A stretch of DNA of 64,000 bases from Flavobacterium sp. (lineage in GTDB: Bacteria > Bacteroidota > Bacteroidia > Flavobacteriales > Flavobacteriaceae). Shown in pieces: positions 1 through 9,205 of the stretch (position 1 is its first letter; each line of letters starts with the position of its first letter). The stretch spans positions 310,001 through 374,000 of the forward strand of contig JADBYA010000002.1 of the NCBI GenBank assembly GCA_020403245.1, written 5' to 3'. The position numbers were made by a program, and so were the translations under genes. The notes beneath the pieces were generated by a model. It was not told the origin of the DNA. It saw only the letters and a program-made list of their open reading frames with translations, and did not search any database.

Positions 1-788
1 GTAATACAGCAACCGTTGTAGTTAATCCAAATCCAACGTTTGGAAATTTAACAGCTACAACCCCAGTATGTTCAGGAGGTAATGCCTTGTTCTCTTTATC
101 AGGAACTCCTAATGCCACGGTAACGTACACTATTAATAACAATGCCAACCAAACGGTTATTTTAAATGCTACTGGAAATGGAACAGTAACAGTAAATGCT
201 GTGACAGCAAATACAGTTATTCTGTTAAGTCAAATAAGTATAGCGGGATGTAATACAACACTCAGTAATACTGCAACAGTTGTAGTTAATCCTCTGCCTC
301 AAGTAGCTATTGCAGGTGACTGTGCCGGTTCTGCTTACACGCTAACTGCCAATCCAGTTAATGGTTCTTTCGATCCATCAGCAGCAACTTACTCTTGGGA
401 AGATAGTTCAGGAAATCCAATTGGAGGGAATACACAAAGTATAATTGTTACTCAGCCAGGTGAGTATACCGTGAATGTTTTTTCAGTTGGTTGTCCAAGT
501 TCTGCAATGTTTTCAGCAGATGATGTGGCATGCGTTATTCAAAAAGGAATATCTGTAAATAACGACGGTAAAAATGATACTTTAGATTTAACAGGATTTA
601 ATGTTAAAAACTTAAGTATCTTTAATAGATACGGAGAAAAGGTTTACACCTTTAATAATTATACAAACCAATGGGGAGGACAATCTGATAATGGAGATGA
701 ACTTCCAGATGGAACTTATTATTACGTAATTAATCGCGATAATGGTGAGACAAGGACAGGATGGGTATACATCAATAGAGCACAATAA
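1..788 (+). CDS. T9SS type B sorting domain protein (5' truncated), gliding-associated C-terminus
   Basis: The reading frame is open from the first bases of the window, so this is the 3' end of a longer gene whose start is not visible. The visible part is rich in Thr, Val, Asn and Ser and looks like repeated Ig/PKD-like beta domains of a surface adhesin. The last 85 or so residues match the gliding motility-associated C-terminal domain (CHU_C, T9SS type B): a segment with GISVNNDGKNDTLDL, then IFNRYGEKVY, then LPDGTYYYVI, ending in a short basic tail. Such proteins are exported by T9SS and anchored or released at the cell surface. It lies 30 bp upstream of a PorP/SprF gene on the same strand, the usual pairing of a type B cargo with its partner outer-membrane protein. 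The ligand cannot be told from this fragment. Confidence 0.9.
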   Translation, partial: NTATVVVNPNPTFGNLTATTPVCSGGNALFSLSGTPNATVTYTINNNANQTVILNATGNGTVTVNAVTANTVILLSQISIAGCNTTLSNTATVVVNPLPQVAIAGDCAGSAYTLTANPVNGSFDPSAATYSWEDSSGNPIGGNTQSIIVTQPGEYTVNVFSVGCPSSAMFSADDVACVIQKGISVNNDGKNDTLDLTGFNVKNLSIFNRYGEKVYTFNNYTNQWGGQSDNGDELPDGTYYYVINRDNGETRTGWVYINRAQ

Positions 789-818
789 TAAACGTCATTC
801 AAAATAAAATCAAACAAA

Positions 819-1739
819 ATGAAGAATATATATATCATTGCCATAGTTGCTTTATCGATGTTTACTGATGTACAAGCACAGCAGGATCCACATTACACCC
901 AGTACATGTATAATATGAGTGTTATAAATCCGGCGTATGCCGGTTCGAAAGAGGGAATTTCGGGTGGAGTTTTATACAGAAAACAATGGGTTGAGATAGA
1001 AGATGCTCCTACCACAGGGACTTTTTTCCTTCACAGCCCAGTAGGAAAAAATGTAGGTTTAGGGCTTTCTGTTATTTCTGACAAGATTGGACCAGTAGAG
1101 GAGAATAATTTTTATGGAGATTTCTCTTATACCTTAAATTTGGGAGGAGAACACCGACTAGCTTTTGGTTTGAAAGCTGGATTAACGATGCACAAAATTG
1201 ATTTCAACAGCATTTTTCCCACGTTACCCGATTTAGGAGATGATGTTTTTGGACAAGGCAACCCAAATGAAACATTCATCAATATAGGAACGGGATTGTT
1301 TTATTATACTAATAAGTATTATGTTGCTTTTTCTATGCCTAATATGTTAAAATCAAATTATTTAGACTTTGATGGCAGACAATACGGAACAGAAGACTTG
1401 CATTATTTTCTAACTGGAGGTTATGTATTTGATTTAAATCCAAACTTAAAATTTAAGCCGTTTGCTATGGTTAAATCTTCTGTAAATGCCCCAATTTCTC
1501 TCGATATATCCACAAATTTCATGATTTATGATAAGTTAGAATTAGGTGCAACCTATAGATTAGAAGATTCTTTTGGAGCGATGGTAAATTTTGCAATTAC
1601 TCCAAGTTTGAGAGTAGGATATGCTTACGATCATATTGTTTCTGATTTGAATGTGGTGACACCAGCTTCACACGAGGTAATCCTCTTGTTCGACATAAAT
1701 TTCTCGAAAAAAGTATCCCAGTCACCTAGATATTTTTAA
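819..1739 (+). CDS. PorP/SprF family type IX secretion membrane protein
   Basis: A 306-residue protein with a signal peptide (about residues 1-20, ending VQAQ) followed by the family hallmark QDPHYTQYMYNMSVINPAYAGS and alternating beta strands to a short C-terminus, the pattern of an outer-membrane barrel. Members of the PorP/SprF family attach to the outer face of the T9SS machinery and are needed for secretion or surface attachment of type B cargo; in Flavobacterium johnsoniae SprF serves the adhesin SprB. Its position between a type B cargo gene and an OmpA/TPR gene, with gaps of 30 and 20 bp, suggests one operon in which this protein handles the upstream cargo. The family is certain; that cargo assignment is inference. 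Confidence 0.93.
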   Translation: MKNIYIIAIVALSMFTDVQAQQDPHYTQYMYNMSVINPAYAGSKEGISGGVLYRKQWVEIEDAPTTGTFFLHSPVGKNVGLGLSVISDKIGPVEENNFYGDFSYTLNLGGEHRLAFGLKAGLTMHKIDFNSIFPTLPDLGDDVFGQGNPNETFINIGTGLFYYTNKYYVAFSMPNMLKSNYLDFDGRQYGTEDLHYFLTGGYVFDLNPNLKFKPFAMVKSSVNAPISLDISTNFMIYDKLELGATYRLEDSFGAMVNFAITPSLRVGYAYDHIVSDLNVVTPASHEVILLFDINFSKKVSQSPRYF

Positions 1740-1759
1740 CCCATAAAGCAATCTAAAAA

Positions 1760-3625
1760 ATGAAAAATCTATATATAACATTAAGTTTTGTAGCACTAAG
1801 CATTACAGTTTCAGCACAAAATGCTGCAACCAAAACAGCCGATAAATTGTATAACAGACTTGAGTATGTTGATGCAGCAAAAGAATATCTAAAACTAGTT
1901 GAGAAAGACAAGGCCGATGGTTATGTTCACAAACAATTAGCCGATACCTACTACAACATGTTCAATACTACTGAAGCAGTTAAATGGTATGCTAGAGCCA
2001 CGGAAACACCTCAAGATTCAGAGACCTATTATCGTTATGCCCAAATGTTGAAAGCCAATGGTAAATATGAAGAAGCAAACAAACAAATGCAAAAATTTGC
2101 TTCAGCTGCACCCAATGATGACCGAGCCAAAGCTTTTAAAGCAAATCCTAATTATATACCGACTTTATTAGACAAAACCAAAAGGTATAACGTAAATTTA
2201 TTAGACGTAAGTAGTGATAAATCAGATTTTGGAGCTGTTCTTTATGATACCAGTTTGTATTTTACAAGCGCCAGAAACACCGCTAGAAAGAGTTATGGTT
2301 GGACTGACGAGCCGTTTTTAGACATTTACAGAGCCGATTATAATGCAGACGGAACCATTACAAATGTGATTGGAGTTAGTACAATAAATTCAAAATATCA
2401 TGACGGTTCACTAACCATGAGTACCGATGGGAATACGGTTTATTTTACTAGCGATAGTTTTAGAGAAAGCTCTTTTGAAAAAGACAAAGCCAATAAACTA
2501 AAATTGGGACGAAACAATCTTTTTAAAGCCACAAAGAATGGAGATTCATGGGGAGATATTACTTCTTTACCATTCAATAGCAAAGAATTTTCAACGAGTA
2601 ATCCAAGTTTAAGCAGAGACGGGAAAACTTTATATTTTTCCTCTGACCGACCAGGAAGTATTGGTGGAGTGGATATTTGGAAAGTAGCTGTAAATGCAGA
2701 TGGGACTTATGGAGAGCCACAAAACTTAGGCAACAAAGTAAATACAGAAGGAAATGAGAGTTTTCCATTTATTGCAGACGACAACAAAACCTTATACTTT
2801 GCTTCAAGCGGAAGACCTGGTTTAGGTGGTTTGGATGTATTTCAAATTGATTTGACAAGTGGTGAAGCTAGTAATTTAGGGAAACCGGTAAATTCTGAAA
2901 AAGATGATTTTGCATTCACATTCAATGAAAGTAAAAAGGTTGGATTTGTTTCCAGTAATCGAAATGGGAATGATGATATCTTTGGTGCAATCCCGGTTTG
3001 TAGTGTAGATGTTTTAACGGTAGTTACCGATGCTAAAACGGGAGCTATTTTGACTAACGCAACTGTTTCTATCCTTGATGATAAGAGAAATGTCATAGCT
3101 ACCGAAATGTCGAACGCAAAAGGGGAAGTAAAATACAAAGTAGAATGCGATAAACCATACGTGGTTCAAGCGTCAAAAGATGGTTATGAGGGCAATACTT
3201 TTGCAGTAAATAAAAGTAAAGGACCAACAGTTAAAATAGATGCGGACATACAACCAATCGACGTTATCGTTACTGAAACTGAAATTGTGTTGAAACCAAT
3301 CTTCTTTGAATATGACAAAAGCAACATCACACAAGAAGGTGCTTTTGAGTTAGACAAATTAGTTCAAGTTATGAAAAACAATGAAAAAATGGTTGTTATG
3401 GCTAAGTCTCATACCGATAATAGAGGAAGTGACAAATACAATTTGTCTTTATCAGATAGAAGAGCTAAATCAACTGTTCAATACATCATTTCAAAAGGAA
3501 TTGATGCTAGCAGAATTTCTGGAAAAGGAATGGGAGAGTTGGAGCCCAAAGTTGATTGTGGCAAAGACTGTACAGAAGAGCAACATGCTCAAAACAGACG
3601 TTCTGAATTTTTGATAGTGAAATAA
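1760..3625 (+). CDS. PorE-like OmpA family protein (TPR, beta-propeller, CRD, OmpA)
   Basis: A 621-residue protein with a signal peptide (residues 1-19), TPR-like helices at about 20-125, a region of PD40/WD40-type blades at about 150-400 (motifs such as LYFSSDRPGSIGGVDIW and LYFASSGRPGLGGLDVF), a carboxypeptidase-regulatory-like domain at about 413-495, and a C-terminal OmpA peptidoglycan-binding domain from about 510 (FFEYDKSNIT, then the Asn-Arg-Arg segment near the end). This domain order is that of PorE, which links the T9SS complex to peptidoglycan, but flavobacteria carry many paralogues beside PorP/SprF genes. Here it is most likely the periplasmic partner of the upstream PorP/SprF protein rather than the core PorE. 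Confidence 0.9.
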   Translation: MKNLYITLSFVALSITVSAQNAATKTADKLYNRLEYVDAAKEYLKLVEKDKADGYVHKQLADTYYNMFNTTEAVKWYARATETPQDSETYYRYAQMLKANGKYEEANKQMQKFASAAPNDDRAKAFKANPNYIPTLLDKTKRYNVNLLDVSSDKSDFGAVLYDTSLYFTSARNTARKSYGWTDEPFLDIYRADYNADGTITNVIGVSTINSKYHDGSLTMSTDGNTVYFTSDSFRESSFEKDKANKLKLGRNNLFKATKNGDSWGDITSLPFNSKEFSTSNPSLSRDGKTLYFSSDRPGSIGGVDIWKVAVNADGTYGEPQNLGNKVNTEGNESFPFIADDNKTLYFASSGRPGLGGLDVFQIDLTSGEASNLGKPVNSEKDDFAFTFNESKKVGFVSSNRNGNDDIFGAIPVCSVDVLTVVTDAKTGAILTNATVSILDDKRNVIATEMSNAKGEVKYKVECDKPYVVQASKDGYEGNTFAVNKSKGPTVKIDADIQPIDVIVTETEIVLKPIFFEYDKSNITQEGAFELDKLVQVMKNNEKMVVMAKSHTDNRGSDKYNLSLSDRRAKSTVQYIISKGIDASRISGKGMGELEPKVDCGKDCTEEQHAQNRRSEFLIVK

Positions 3626-3660
3626 TTTATACTGTGTAGAGTGATAATTCCATATCATTT

Positions 3661-3705
3661 CAAATGCCCCCAAAAAGTAAACGCTATTTGAGGGCATTTT
3701 GTTTT
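3661..3705 (+). terminator. Rho-independent terminator after the OmpA gene
   Basis: The arms AAATGCCC (3662-3669) and GGGCATTT (3692-3699) pair, with a further CAAA/TTTG helix inside, followed by a T-rich run. It lies 36 bp after the OmpA gene stop and would end the cargo-SprF-OmpA operon. Confidence 0.65.
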
Positions 3706-3728
3706 ATGAGTGTTTTTTTAAAACTTTA

Positions 3729-3781
3729 AAAAAAAATAACTACACCACCAATTATTTGATAACTAATAAGCGTTACTTTCT
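3729..3781. repeat. 53-bp direct repeat, left copy (IS target duplication)
   Basis: This stretch, eight A residues then TAACTACACC and on to ACTTTCT, is repeated base for base at 5440-5492. The two copies abut the two ends of the insertion sequence exactly, so they are best read as a target-site duplication. The length is much above the usual 4-12 bp but agrees with the long, variable duplications reported for IS1634. Confidence 0.85.
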
Positions 3782-3808
3782 CCTGACTTCCGCACTGGGA
3801 CACCCAAT

Positions 3809-5317
3809 TTATAATTCAAAAAGTTTTTTTATTATTTGATGCTCTTTTGTTATCATAATATTGTGTTTAATTATCTCATTATTTGTTGTGTTTTTTACTT
3901 CAATTTGAAACATACTTTGAAGAATTTCGATAACTTTTTCTGGGGATAGATTCGATCTCTTTAATTTTAGTTGTCTTTCGAGTTCTTTGTAAACTTTGTA
4001 AGCAACAAAGGTTAAACAAATATGTGCTTCTATTCGTTCTTTTTTTCGGTGATAAATAGGTCTTATTTTTAAATCTGTTTTAGCGGTTCTAAATGCTTTT
4101 TCTATTTGCCATAAGTTACTATAATTCTCTAAAATTTCATCTTTCGTAAGTTTCGCATTGGTTACATAACCTTTTAATCCATCCCACTTTGTGTCTTGTT
4201 GGAACTTGACTTTATCGATGACAACTTTTATTTCTCCTTCAATTTTTAAATATTTATTATAACCCCGATTATTAATACTGGCTTTGGTTAATTTTCCAGT
4301 TTTAATTTGCTTTTCGAGCTTTTTTAATCCTCTTTCACGGTTTAGTTTATCTTTCTTTGCTCTGCTTTCAGAATAGGTAATAATGAGTTTTAAATTATCT
4401 TTTTCAATGATTTCACTTTCTCCATTCTTTAATCTTAAAGCAAGTACTTTTTCTTTTATGGATTTACTTTCTGATTTTATTCTTGCCCCTAAAATGAACT
4501 CGTATTTTTTTTCTTGAAGTTCTTCAACATTGCTTGAGGAAAGTAATCCAGAATCAGCAATTATAACTAACTGATGTATATTGTATTTCTCTTTAAACGT
4601 GTCAATTATAGGTAACATCGTATGCCCTTCAAATTTATTTCCCTCAAAAATATCATAAGCCAATGGATAACCATTTTTACTAACTAATAATCCTAAAACA
4701 ATTTGTGGGTTTTGATGCTTTCCTTCTTTTGAAAAGCCTGTTTTACGAAGTTCATCTTCATTATCTGATTCAAAATAAATGGTGGTAACATCATAAAAAA
4801 CAACACTTATCTCTGAATCTAAAATCAACCGAGTGTGTTCAAAACTTATCTTCTGAACTGTTTCTTTTTGCTTGCTATGAAGCTTATCCATGTAACGATA
4901 AATATCATCCTCAGAGTATTGCTTTTGTGAAAACCGATAGAGATATTCAGTAGTTTTTAATTTGCTTTTGGGATAAACTAATCGATATAAAACTAAGTCT
5001 TTAAACAAATTGTCTTCAATTTTACTAAATCCAATTTCGTCAAATATTTTACCTAAAACTAAATCAATACCTGATAATTTTAAAGCTCTGATATTTTCTA
5101 AAATATTTTGAATAAATTCGTTTGAATTTGAAAAATCAAACTCGTTCAGTTTTTTAATTTCTTTAATATAATTTCGTGCCTCTTCAATAAGTTTATCAAT
5201 TTGAACAAGATCACTGCTACTACCAATGGTTCTCAGTAACTTATACCTGCCAGAACTTTTATCAATAACTTGAATACTTACAACACCACTTTTATTTTTC
5301 TTCTGTCTAACAAACAT
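3809..5317 (-). CDS. IS1634 family transposase (DDE type)
   Basis: About 502 residues from the ATG at 5317 (start MFVRQKKNKSG). The frame can be extended upstream to an ATG at 5365, but that adds a hydrophobic peptide unlike the family, and a TAnnTTTG box lies just before the 5317 ATG. DDE signatures are visible: VVFYDVTTIYFES (first Asp), QLVIIADSGLLS (second Asp), and LWQIEKAFRTAKTDL with the catalytic Glu, followed by the usual HRKKERIEAHICLTFVAY segment. These fit the IS1634/IS1549 group of the broad IS4 class. It catalyses cut-and-paste movement of the element that encloses it. No frameshift or early stop is seen, so it may be active. Confidence 0.9.
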   Translation of the reverse strand: MFVRQKKNKSGVVSIQVIDKSSGRYKLLRTIGSSSDLVQIDKLIEEARNYIKEIKKLNEFDFSNSNEFIQNILENIRALKLSGIDLVLGKIFDEIGFSKIEDNLFKDLVLYRLVYPKSKLKTTEYLYRFSQKQYSEDDIYRYMDKLHSKQKETVQKISFEHTRLILDSEISVVFYDVTTIYFESDNEDELRKTGFSKEGKHQNPQIVLGLLVSKNGYPLAYDIFEGNKFEGHTMLPIIDTFKEKYNIHQLVIIADSGLLSSSNVEELQEKKYEFILGARIKSESKSIKEKVLALRLKNGESEIIEKDNLKLIITYSESRAKKDKLNRERGLKKLEKQIKTGKLTKASINNRGYNKYLKIEGEIKVVIDKVKFQQDTKWDGLKGYVTNAKLTKDEILENYSNLWQIEKAFRTAKTDLKIRPIYHRKKERIEAHICLTFVAYKVYKELERQLKLKRSNLSPEKVIEILQSMFQIEVKNTTNNEIIKHNIMITKEHQIIKKLFEL

Positions 5318-5321
5318 AAAA

Positions 5322-5329
5322 CAAAAGTA
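5322..5329 (-). promoter_or_regulatory. TAnnTTTG -7 box for the transposase
   Basis: The minus strand reads TACTTTTG, matching the flavobacterial -7 consensus TAnnTTTG, and ends only 4 nt before the ATG at 5317. No clear -33 TTG partner was seen. If it is used, the transcript would start at or next to the start codon. Confidence 0.4.
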
Positions 5330-5439
5330 AAAAACACCCTGGGACACCCAAAACCATAAGAGCATAAATCATAAAAACCTAATATTCAGAGTTAAAATGA
5401 TCAAAAATTAAAAAATTAAAAAAAAGTGCGGAAGTCAGG

Positions 5440-5492
5440 AAAAAAAATAACTACACCACCAATTATTTGATAACTAATAAGCGTTACTTTCT
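5440..5492. repeat. 53-bp direct repeat, right copy (IS target duplication)
   Basis: Identical to 3729-3781 and directly next to the right terminal inverted repeat of the IS. Confidence 0.85.
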
Positions 5493-5803
5493 AAAGAAGA
5501 AAATGCAATTCTCGTTCCCAAATTCTAGGGGAAAAGTTAAAATCTAAACATAATTAAACAAGGGAATAACACGATTTATTAGTTCAAAACGGAATATTTA
5601 TTTTACTCAATAAGCCCTCAACTCCGAAAAGTGTTGATCAAAACAATACGTTAGTAACGAGTTCTACTGAAAAGCCCTCAAATGTCCTCCTGACTTTGTG
5701 GATTTTTTACATTAATTGAAATTTTAACGGATTAGCTTAAATTTTTGGAGACTTTACAACGTAGCGTTATAAAAGGAAAATCTTGTGGAGTGGTAGTAGA
5801 ATA
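5493..5803. other. Non-coding intergenic region right of the IS
   Basis: AT-rich sequence with no convincing ORF. AAGCCCTCAA occurs twice about 60 bp apart (near 5608 and 5672). Before the IS arrived this was probably one intergenic region with the stretch after 3626. Nothing else was recognised. Confidence 0.5.
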
Positions 5804-5836
5804 AATAAAAAAGCCACTCCTTTTGAGAGTGGCTAT
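5804..5836 (-). terminator. Terminator of the metalloprotease gene
   Basis: AGCCACTC (5812-5819) pairs with GAGTGGCT (5827-5834), with a 7-nt loop. On the minus strand the stem is followed by a run of T, and it lies just after the stop codon at 5858. Confidence 0.8.
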
Positions 5837-5857
5837 TAAACTAATTTAAATAAAAAA

Positions 5858-8800
5858 TTATTCTTTTATAAAACGTTTTATGTTTTTGGATGTTGCATCA
5901 GTAACTTCAATTAAATAGGTACCGGCTTTTAAAGAACCTACAAATATTGCATTGTTTTCAATTTTTCCTTTACCTAATTCTTGTCCCATCATATTGAAAA
6001 TTCTATAGGTTGATGGAGAATCAAGATTAGCAATGTTTAATACATCACCTTTAACGGGATTTGGATATAGATTGAAGAATAAAGTGGTATTGTTTTCTTC
6101 TATTCTTGCCGCAGCTGTAATGTTTACGGTATAATCTTCTACTTCACCAAAAGAGAAAGTTTCACAAGAAGTTGGAGAGGCATTGTATTTCATCGAAACT
6201 CTCATTCTGGTTGAACCCAACAATGCTGTAGTAGGAATTGTAAAACTTCCAGAAATTGGCGTTGCCGTAGTCCTATTTCTATTAAATACTTGCTCACCAG
6301 CATCAAGGAAATCTCCATCACGATTATAATCTATCCATACTCTGTATGCTTCGCTATAAACTGTACTAGTCCATCCTGGAGTTATCGTTATTGCATTACT
6401 TGTTCCGCGTACCAAGTTGGTAGAAAGTGCAGTAAAATTGCCATAACCACTATTATTGCCAGATAAATTATTTATAGAACCCAGTTGTACTCTATTGATA
6501 AACTCGTCGGCAGTACTATTCCCTCTAGAAACACAGTAAGTAACCGTTGAAACAGCTAAAGTTGTAACCGTAACAGTATTACTATTTCCGGAACTATTTC
6601 CAGCAGCATCTTTTGCTCTTACATTAAAAGTATAAGTTGTAGAAGCGATTAAACCTGTTACAGCAAAAGTAGTTGCTGTAGTAGTAGAACCAATTAAAGA
6701 GCCATTTCTAAAGACATCGTATCCTGTTACTGCTACATTATCCGTAGCGCCAGACCATGATAAGTTGGTTGTTGTTTGAGTTGTTCCTGATGCGGATAAA
6801 GTTGGAGCTGTTGGCGCTGTTGTATCAGGAGCAGGGGCCAAAGTAGTTACACTAACAGCATTACTGTTCAGAGAAACATTACCTGCAGCATCTTTTGCTT
6901 TTACGGTAAATGAATAAGTTGTAGAAGCGGTTAAACCTGTTACAGCAAAAGTAGTTGCTGTAGTAGTAGAACCAATTAAAGAGCCGTTTCTAAAGACATC
7001 GTATCCCGTTACTGCAATATTATCCGTAGCGCCAGACCAAGATAAGTTGGTTGTTGTTTGAGTTGTTCCTGATGCGGATAAAGTTGGAGCTGTTGGCGCA
7101 ACAGTGTCTGGAGCAGATCCAGCTGTGATAGTAAAGTTAGTATTAGAAACATCAAAGAAAATATGGTTAGTACCTTTTACCATAATTCTGTTGGTTGTTC
7201 CAGGGGTATTCGGAATGGTAACTGCTTGAGTACCGTCATTTGGGGTTGAAGCCAGTAAATTATTCCAAGTTGTTCCGCCATTTGTTGACAATAAAATATC
7301 AACATTAGCACAGTTAACACCATTTGCAGTTGTTCCTGCCACAGACCAAGTTATGGTTTGTGAACTTCCTCCTACGAATGAAACTGCAGTATTAGGAGAA
7401 TTAACAGTAAATGGACCAGCAGTAGCATTAACCGTTACAATCATATCATCCGATTTATTGCCAGAACCTCCAACTCTATTATCACGTACAGTTAGTCTAA
7501 AATTCATCGTTCTTGCTACTGATGGTAATGCTTCTACCGCAATTTCAGTTCCTTGTGTTGTGTTTGATCCTGCCAACACCGATTGAATTCTAGGAAAATA
7601 TCTAACAGGTGTAGTAGTTGAGTTATATGATCTAAATGTTGGGCCTGATGTTCTTGTAGCACTTGCTGCGGAACTTGCACCAGTTGCTGTTGATGCAGCA
7701 TTATCAAATTGTTCCCAGTTATACGTTAACGCATCTCCGTTTGCATCTGTTCCTGAACCTGTTAACATAAAGGGAGTACTTTTTGGAATGGTGTAATCTA
7801 AACCAGCATTAGCCGTTGGTATTGCATTTCCTGTAGGCGTATTGGTTTGACACGTTTTATTCTTCACATTATTGGTAACTTGTTGAATACTAAAAGCGTG
7901 AAAATAGACGTCTGAATTTGGTTGAACATCTTGACTAGTTATACCCGCATATCCCATTATAGTTGAACCCGAACCTGGTTCCATATTTGCACCAGTCCCT
8001 TCATTATTCATTGAAAATGTGTGATTGGCGCCAAATTGATGACCTATTTCATGTGCTACATAATCAATATCAAATGTGTCACCTGTAGGTATTGTACTCG
8101 AAGTAAAAGCACTTCCTTTTGAGCCGTTTACACAAACACAACCTATACATCCTGCATTTCCGTTGTTTGAAGCTCTAACAAATAAATGACCTACATCGTA
8201 GTTAGATTCTCCAATCACAGATGTTAATGTACTTTGCAACTGGCTATTGTAACTTGTTGTGTAAGGATCTGTTGAAGCATTTGTATATAGAACTAAATCA
8301 TTGTTTGCGATTAAAACCATCCTTACAGCAAAATCGTTTTCAAAAACTCCATTAACTCTTGTCATAGATGCATTAATGGCAGCTAATGCTTGTGCCTTAG
8401 TTCCTCCAAAATAAGCAGCATATTCTCCTGTACATGATACAGCAAGGCGAAATGTTCTCAAAGTTGAATCGTCTGCGTTTCTAAGCAAAATTTCAGGACT
8501 TGTTTTAGCTTTATCTACAACAGAACACTCAAAAGATGTAAATACTTTTTGTTTATCAGCTCTATTGTATACCGTGTAAGTAGTTAAATCTCTAGAAATT
8601 GGCTCAATAAAAACTGTAGTTCTATCAGCATTAATAGTCATTGATTTAAATCCTAAAGGCGTAACACTAAAATAAGATACTGCAGTGGGATTATCAATTC
8701 CAACTCCAATATATGATTTAATTTCTGGATAACGAGCAGCTAAAGCAGGATCTAAAACGGAGTTTTCAAAAACTTTAAAATTTTGCAACTGACCATTTTG

Positions 8801-9046
8801 ATTTGGAATGGCAAGAATTGTGTTTGAGTTTTTTAAGTCAGTTGTTCTTTTTGGGGCATTTGCTAGAACAGTTTTTACTTGTTCAATATTTAAAGTAAAT
8901 AGATTTTTTTCGGGTAAAATCATTTCACTTTCGATAGGAATCATGTCACTTTTTTTTGTGGTTGAATTCCAAGGGGAATTTTTGGTTTGTGAAAAAGTTA
9001 CTCCACTGATTATTAGAAGAGTAAATGAGAGTAAATTGTATTTCAT
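5858..9046 (-). CDS. Secreted reprolysin-like zinc metalloprotease, FN3 x2, GEVED, T9SS type A
   Basis: A 1062-residue exported protein. After a signal peptide (about 1-19) comes a propeptide-like region, then a metalloprotease domain with the zinc motif HEIGHQFGANH (His332, Glu333, His336, His342) and a downstream Met-turn (STIMGYAGI). A beta-rich region follows, then two nearly identical 94-residue fibronectin type III repeats (about 650-840), a GEVED domain (about 840-970, with the WIDYNRDGDF segment and FGEVEDYTV), and a C-terminal T9SS type A sorting domain (NLYPNPVKGD to FIKE). It is predicted to be secreted and to degrade extracellular protein. It is a single-gene unit with its own terminator. 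The two FN3 repeats are almost identical in DNA too, suggesting recent duplication. Confidence 0.92.
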   Translation of the reverse strand: MKYNLLSFTLLIISGVTFSQTKNSPWNSTTKKSDMIPIESEMILPEKNLFTLNIEQVKTVLANAPKRTTDLKNSNTILAIPNQNGQLQNFKVFENSVLDPALAARYPEIKSYIGVGIDNPTAVSYFSVTPLGFKSMTINADRTTVFIEPISRDLTTYTVYNRADKQKVFTSFECSVVDKAKTSPEILLRNADDSTLRTFRLAVSCTGEYAAYFGGTKAQALAAINASMTRVNGVFENDFAVRMVLIANNDLVLYTNASTDPYTTSYNSQLQSTLTSVIGESNYDVGHLFVRASNNGNAGCIGCVCVNGSKGSAFTSSTIPTGDTFDIDYVAHEIGHQFGANHTFSMNNEGTGANMEPGSGSTIMGYAGITSQDVQPNSDVYFHAFSIQQVTNNVKNKTCQTNTPTGNAIPTANAGLDYTIPKSTPFMLTGSGTDANGDALTYNWEQFDNAASTATGASSAASATRTSGPTFRSYNSTTTPVRYFPRIQSVLAGSNTTQGTEIAVEALPSVARTMNFRLTVRDNRVGGSGNKSDDMIVTVNATAGPFTVNSPNTAVSFVGGSSQTITWSVAGTTANGVNCANVDILLSTNGGTTWNNLLASTPNDGTQAVTIPNTPGTTNRIMVKGTNHIFFDVSNTNFTITAGSAPDTVAPTAPTLSASGTTQTTTNLSWSGATDNIAVTGYDVFRNGSLIGSTTTATTFAVTGLTASTTYSFTVKAKDAAGNVSLNSNAVSVTTLAPAPDTTAPTAPTLSASGTTQTTTNLSWSGATDNVAVTGYDVFRNGSLIGSTTTATTFAVTGLIASTTYTFNVRAKDAAGNSSGNSNTVTVTTLAVSTVTYCVSRGNSTADEFINRVQLGSINNLSGNNSGYGNFTALSTNLVRGTSNAITITPGWTSTVYSEAYRVWIDYNRDGDFLDAGEQVFNRNRTTATPISGSFTIPTTALLGSTRMRVSMKYNASPTSCETFSFGEVEDYTVNITAAARIEENNTTLFFNLYPNPVKGDVLNIANLDSPSTYRIFNMMGQELGKGKIENNAIFVGSLKAGTYLIEVTDATSKNIKRFIKE
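6560..7110 (-). repeat. Tandem 282-bp repeat encoding two FN3 domains
   Basis: Two consecutive copies with a 282-bp period (94 codons) lie inside the metalloprotease gene; for example the same stretch starting TTGTTCCTGATGCGGATAAA occurs at 6781 and 7063. The encoded domains differ at only a few positions. Confidence 0.85.
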
Positions 9047-9205
9047 AAGTCATTTTATTTGGTTAATTTAGTTTATAAAATTATAAATATTTTCAACAAA
9101 AAAGCAAAAAAAAAATTATTTTATTAATTTAATGCTAAATAATATTAGAAAAAGATGAATTATGTTTTACAAATAAGATAAAACTTTATAATAATCATAA
9201 AACAG

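Larger units (their letters stand above)
3782..5439 (-). mobile_element. Complete IS1634-type insertion sequence, 1658 bp
   Basis: The element is bounded by perfect 15-bp terminal inverted repeats: CCTGACTTCCGCACT at 3782-3796 and its reverse complement at 5425-5439. It carries one transposase gene on the minus strand that fills nearly the whole length, with no visible frameshift. Both ends touch a 53-bp direct repeat. It sits between the OmpA gene and the metalloprotease gene and does not break a recognisable gene. Perfect termini, an intact transposase and identical flanking repeats all point to a recent insertion. Confidence 0.9.
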
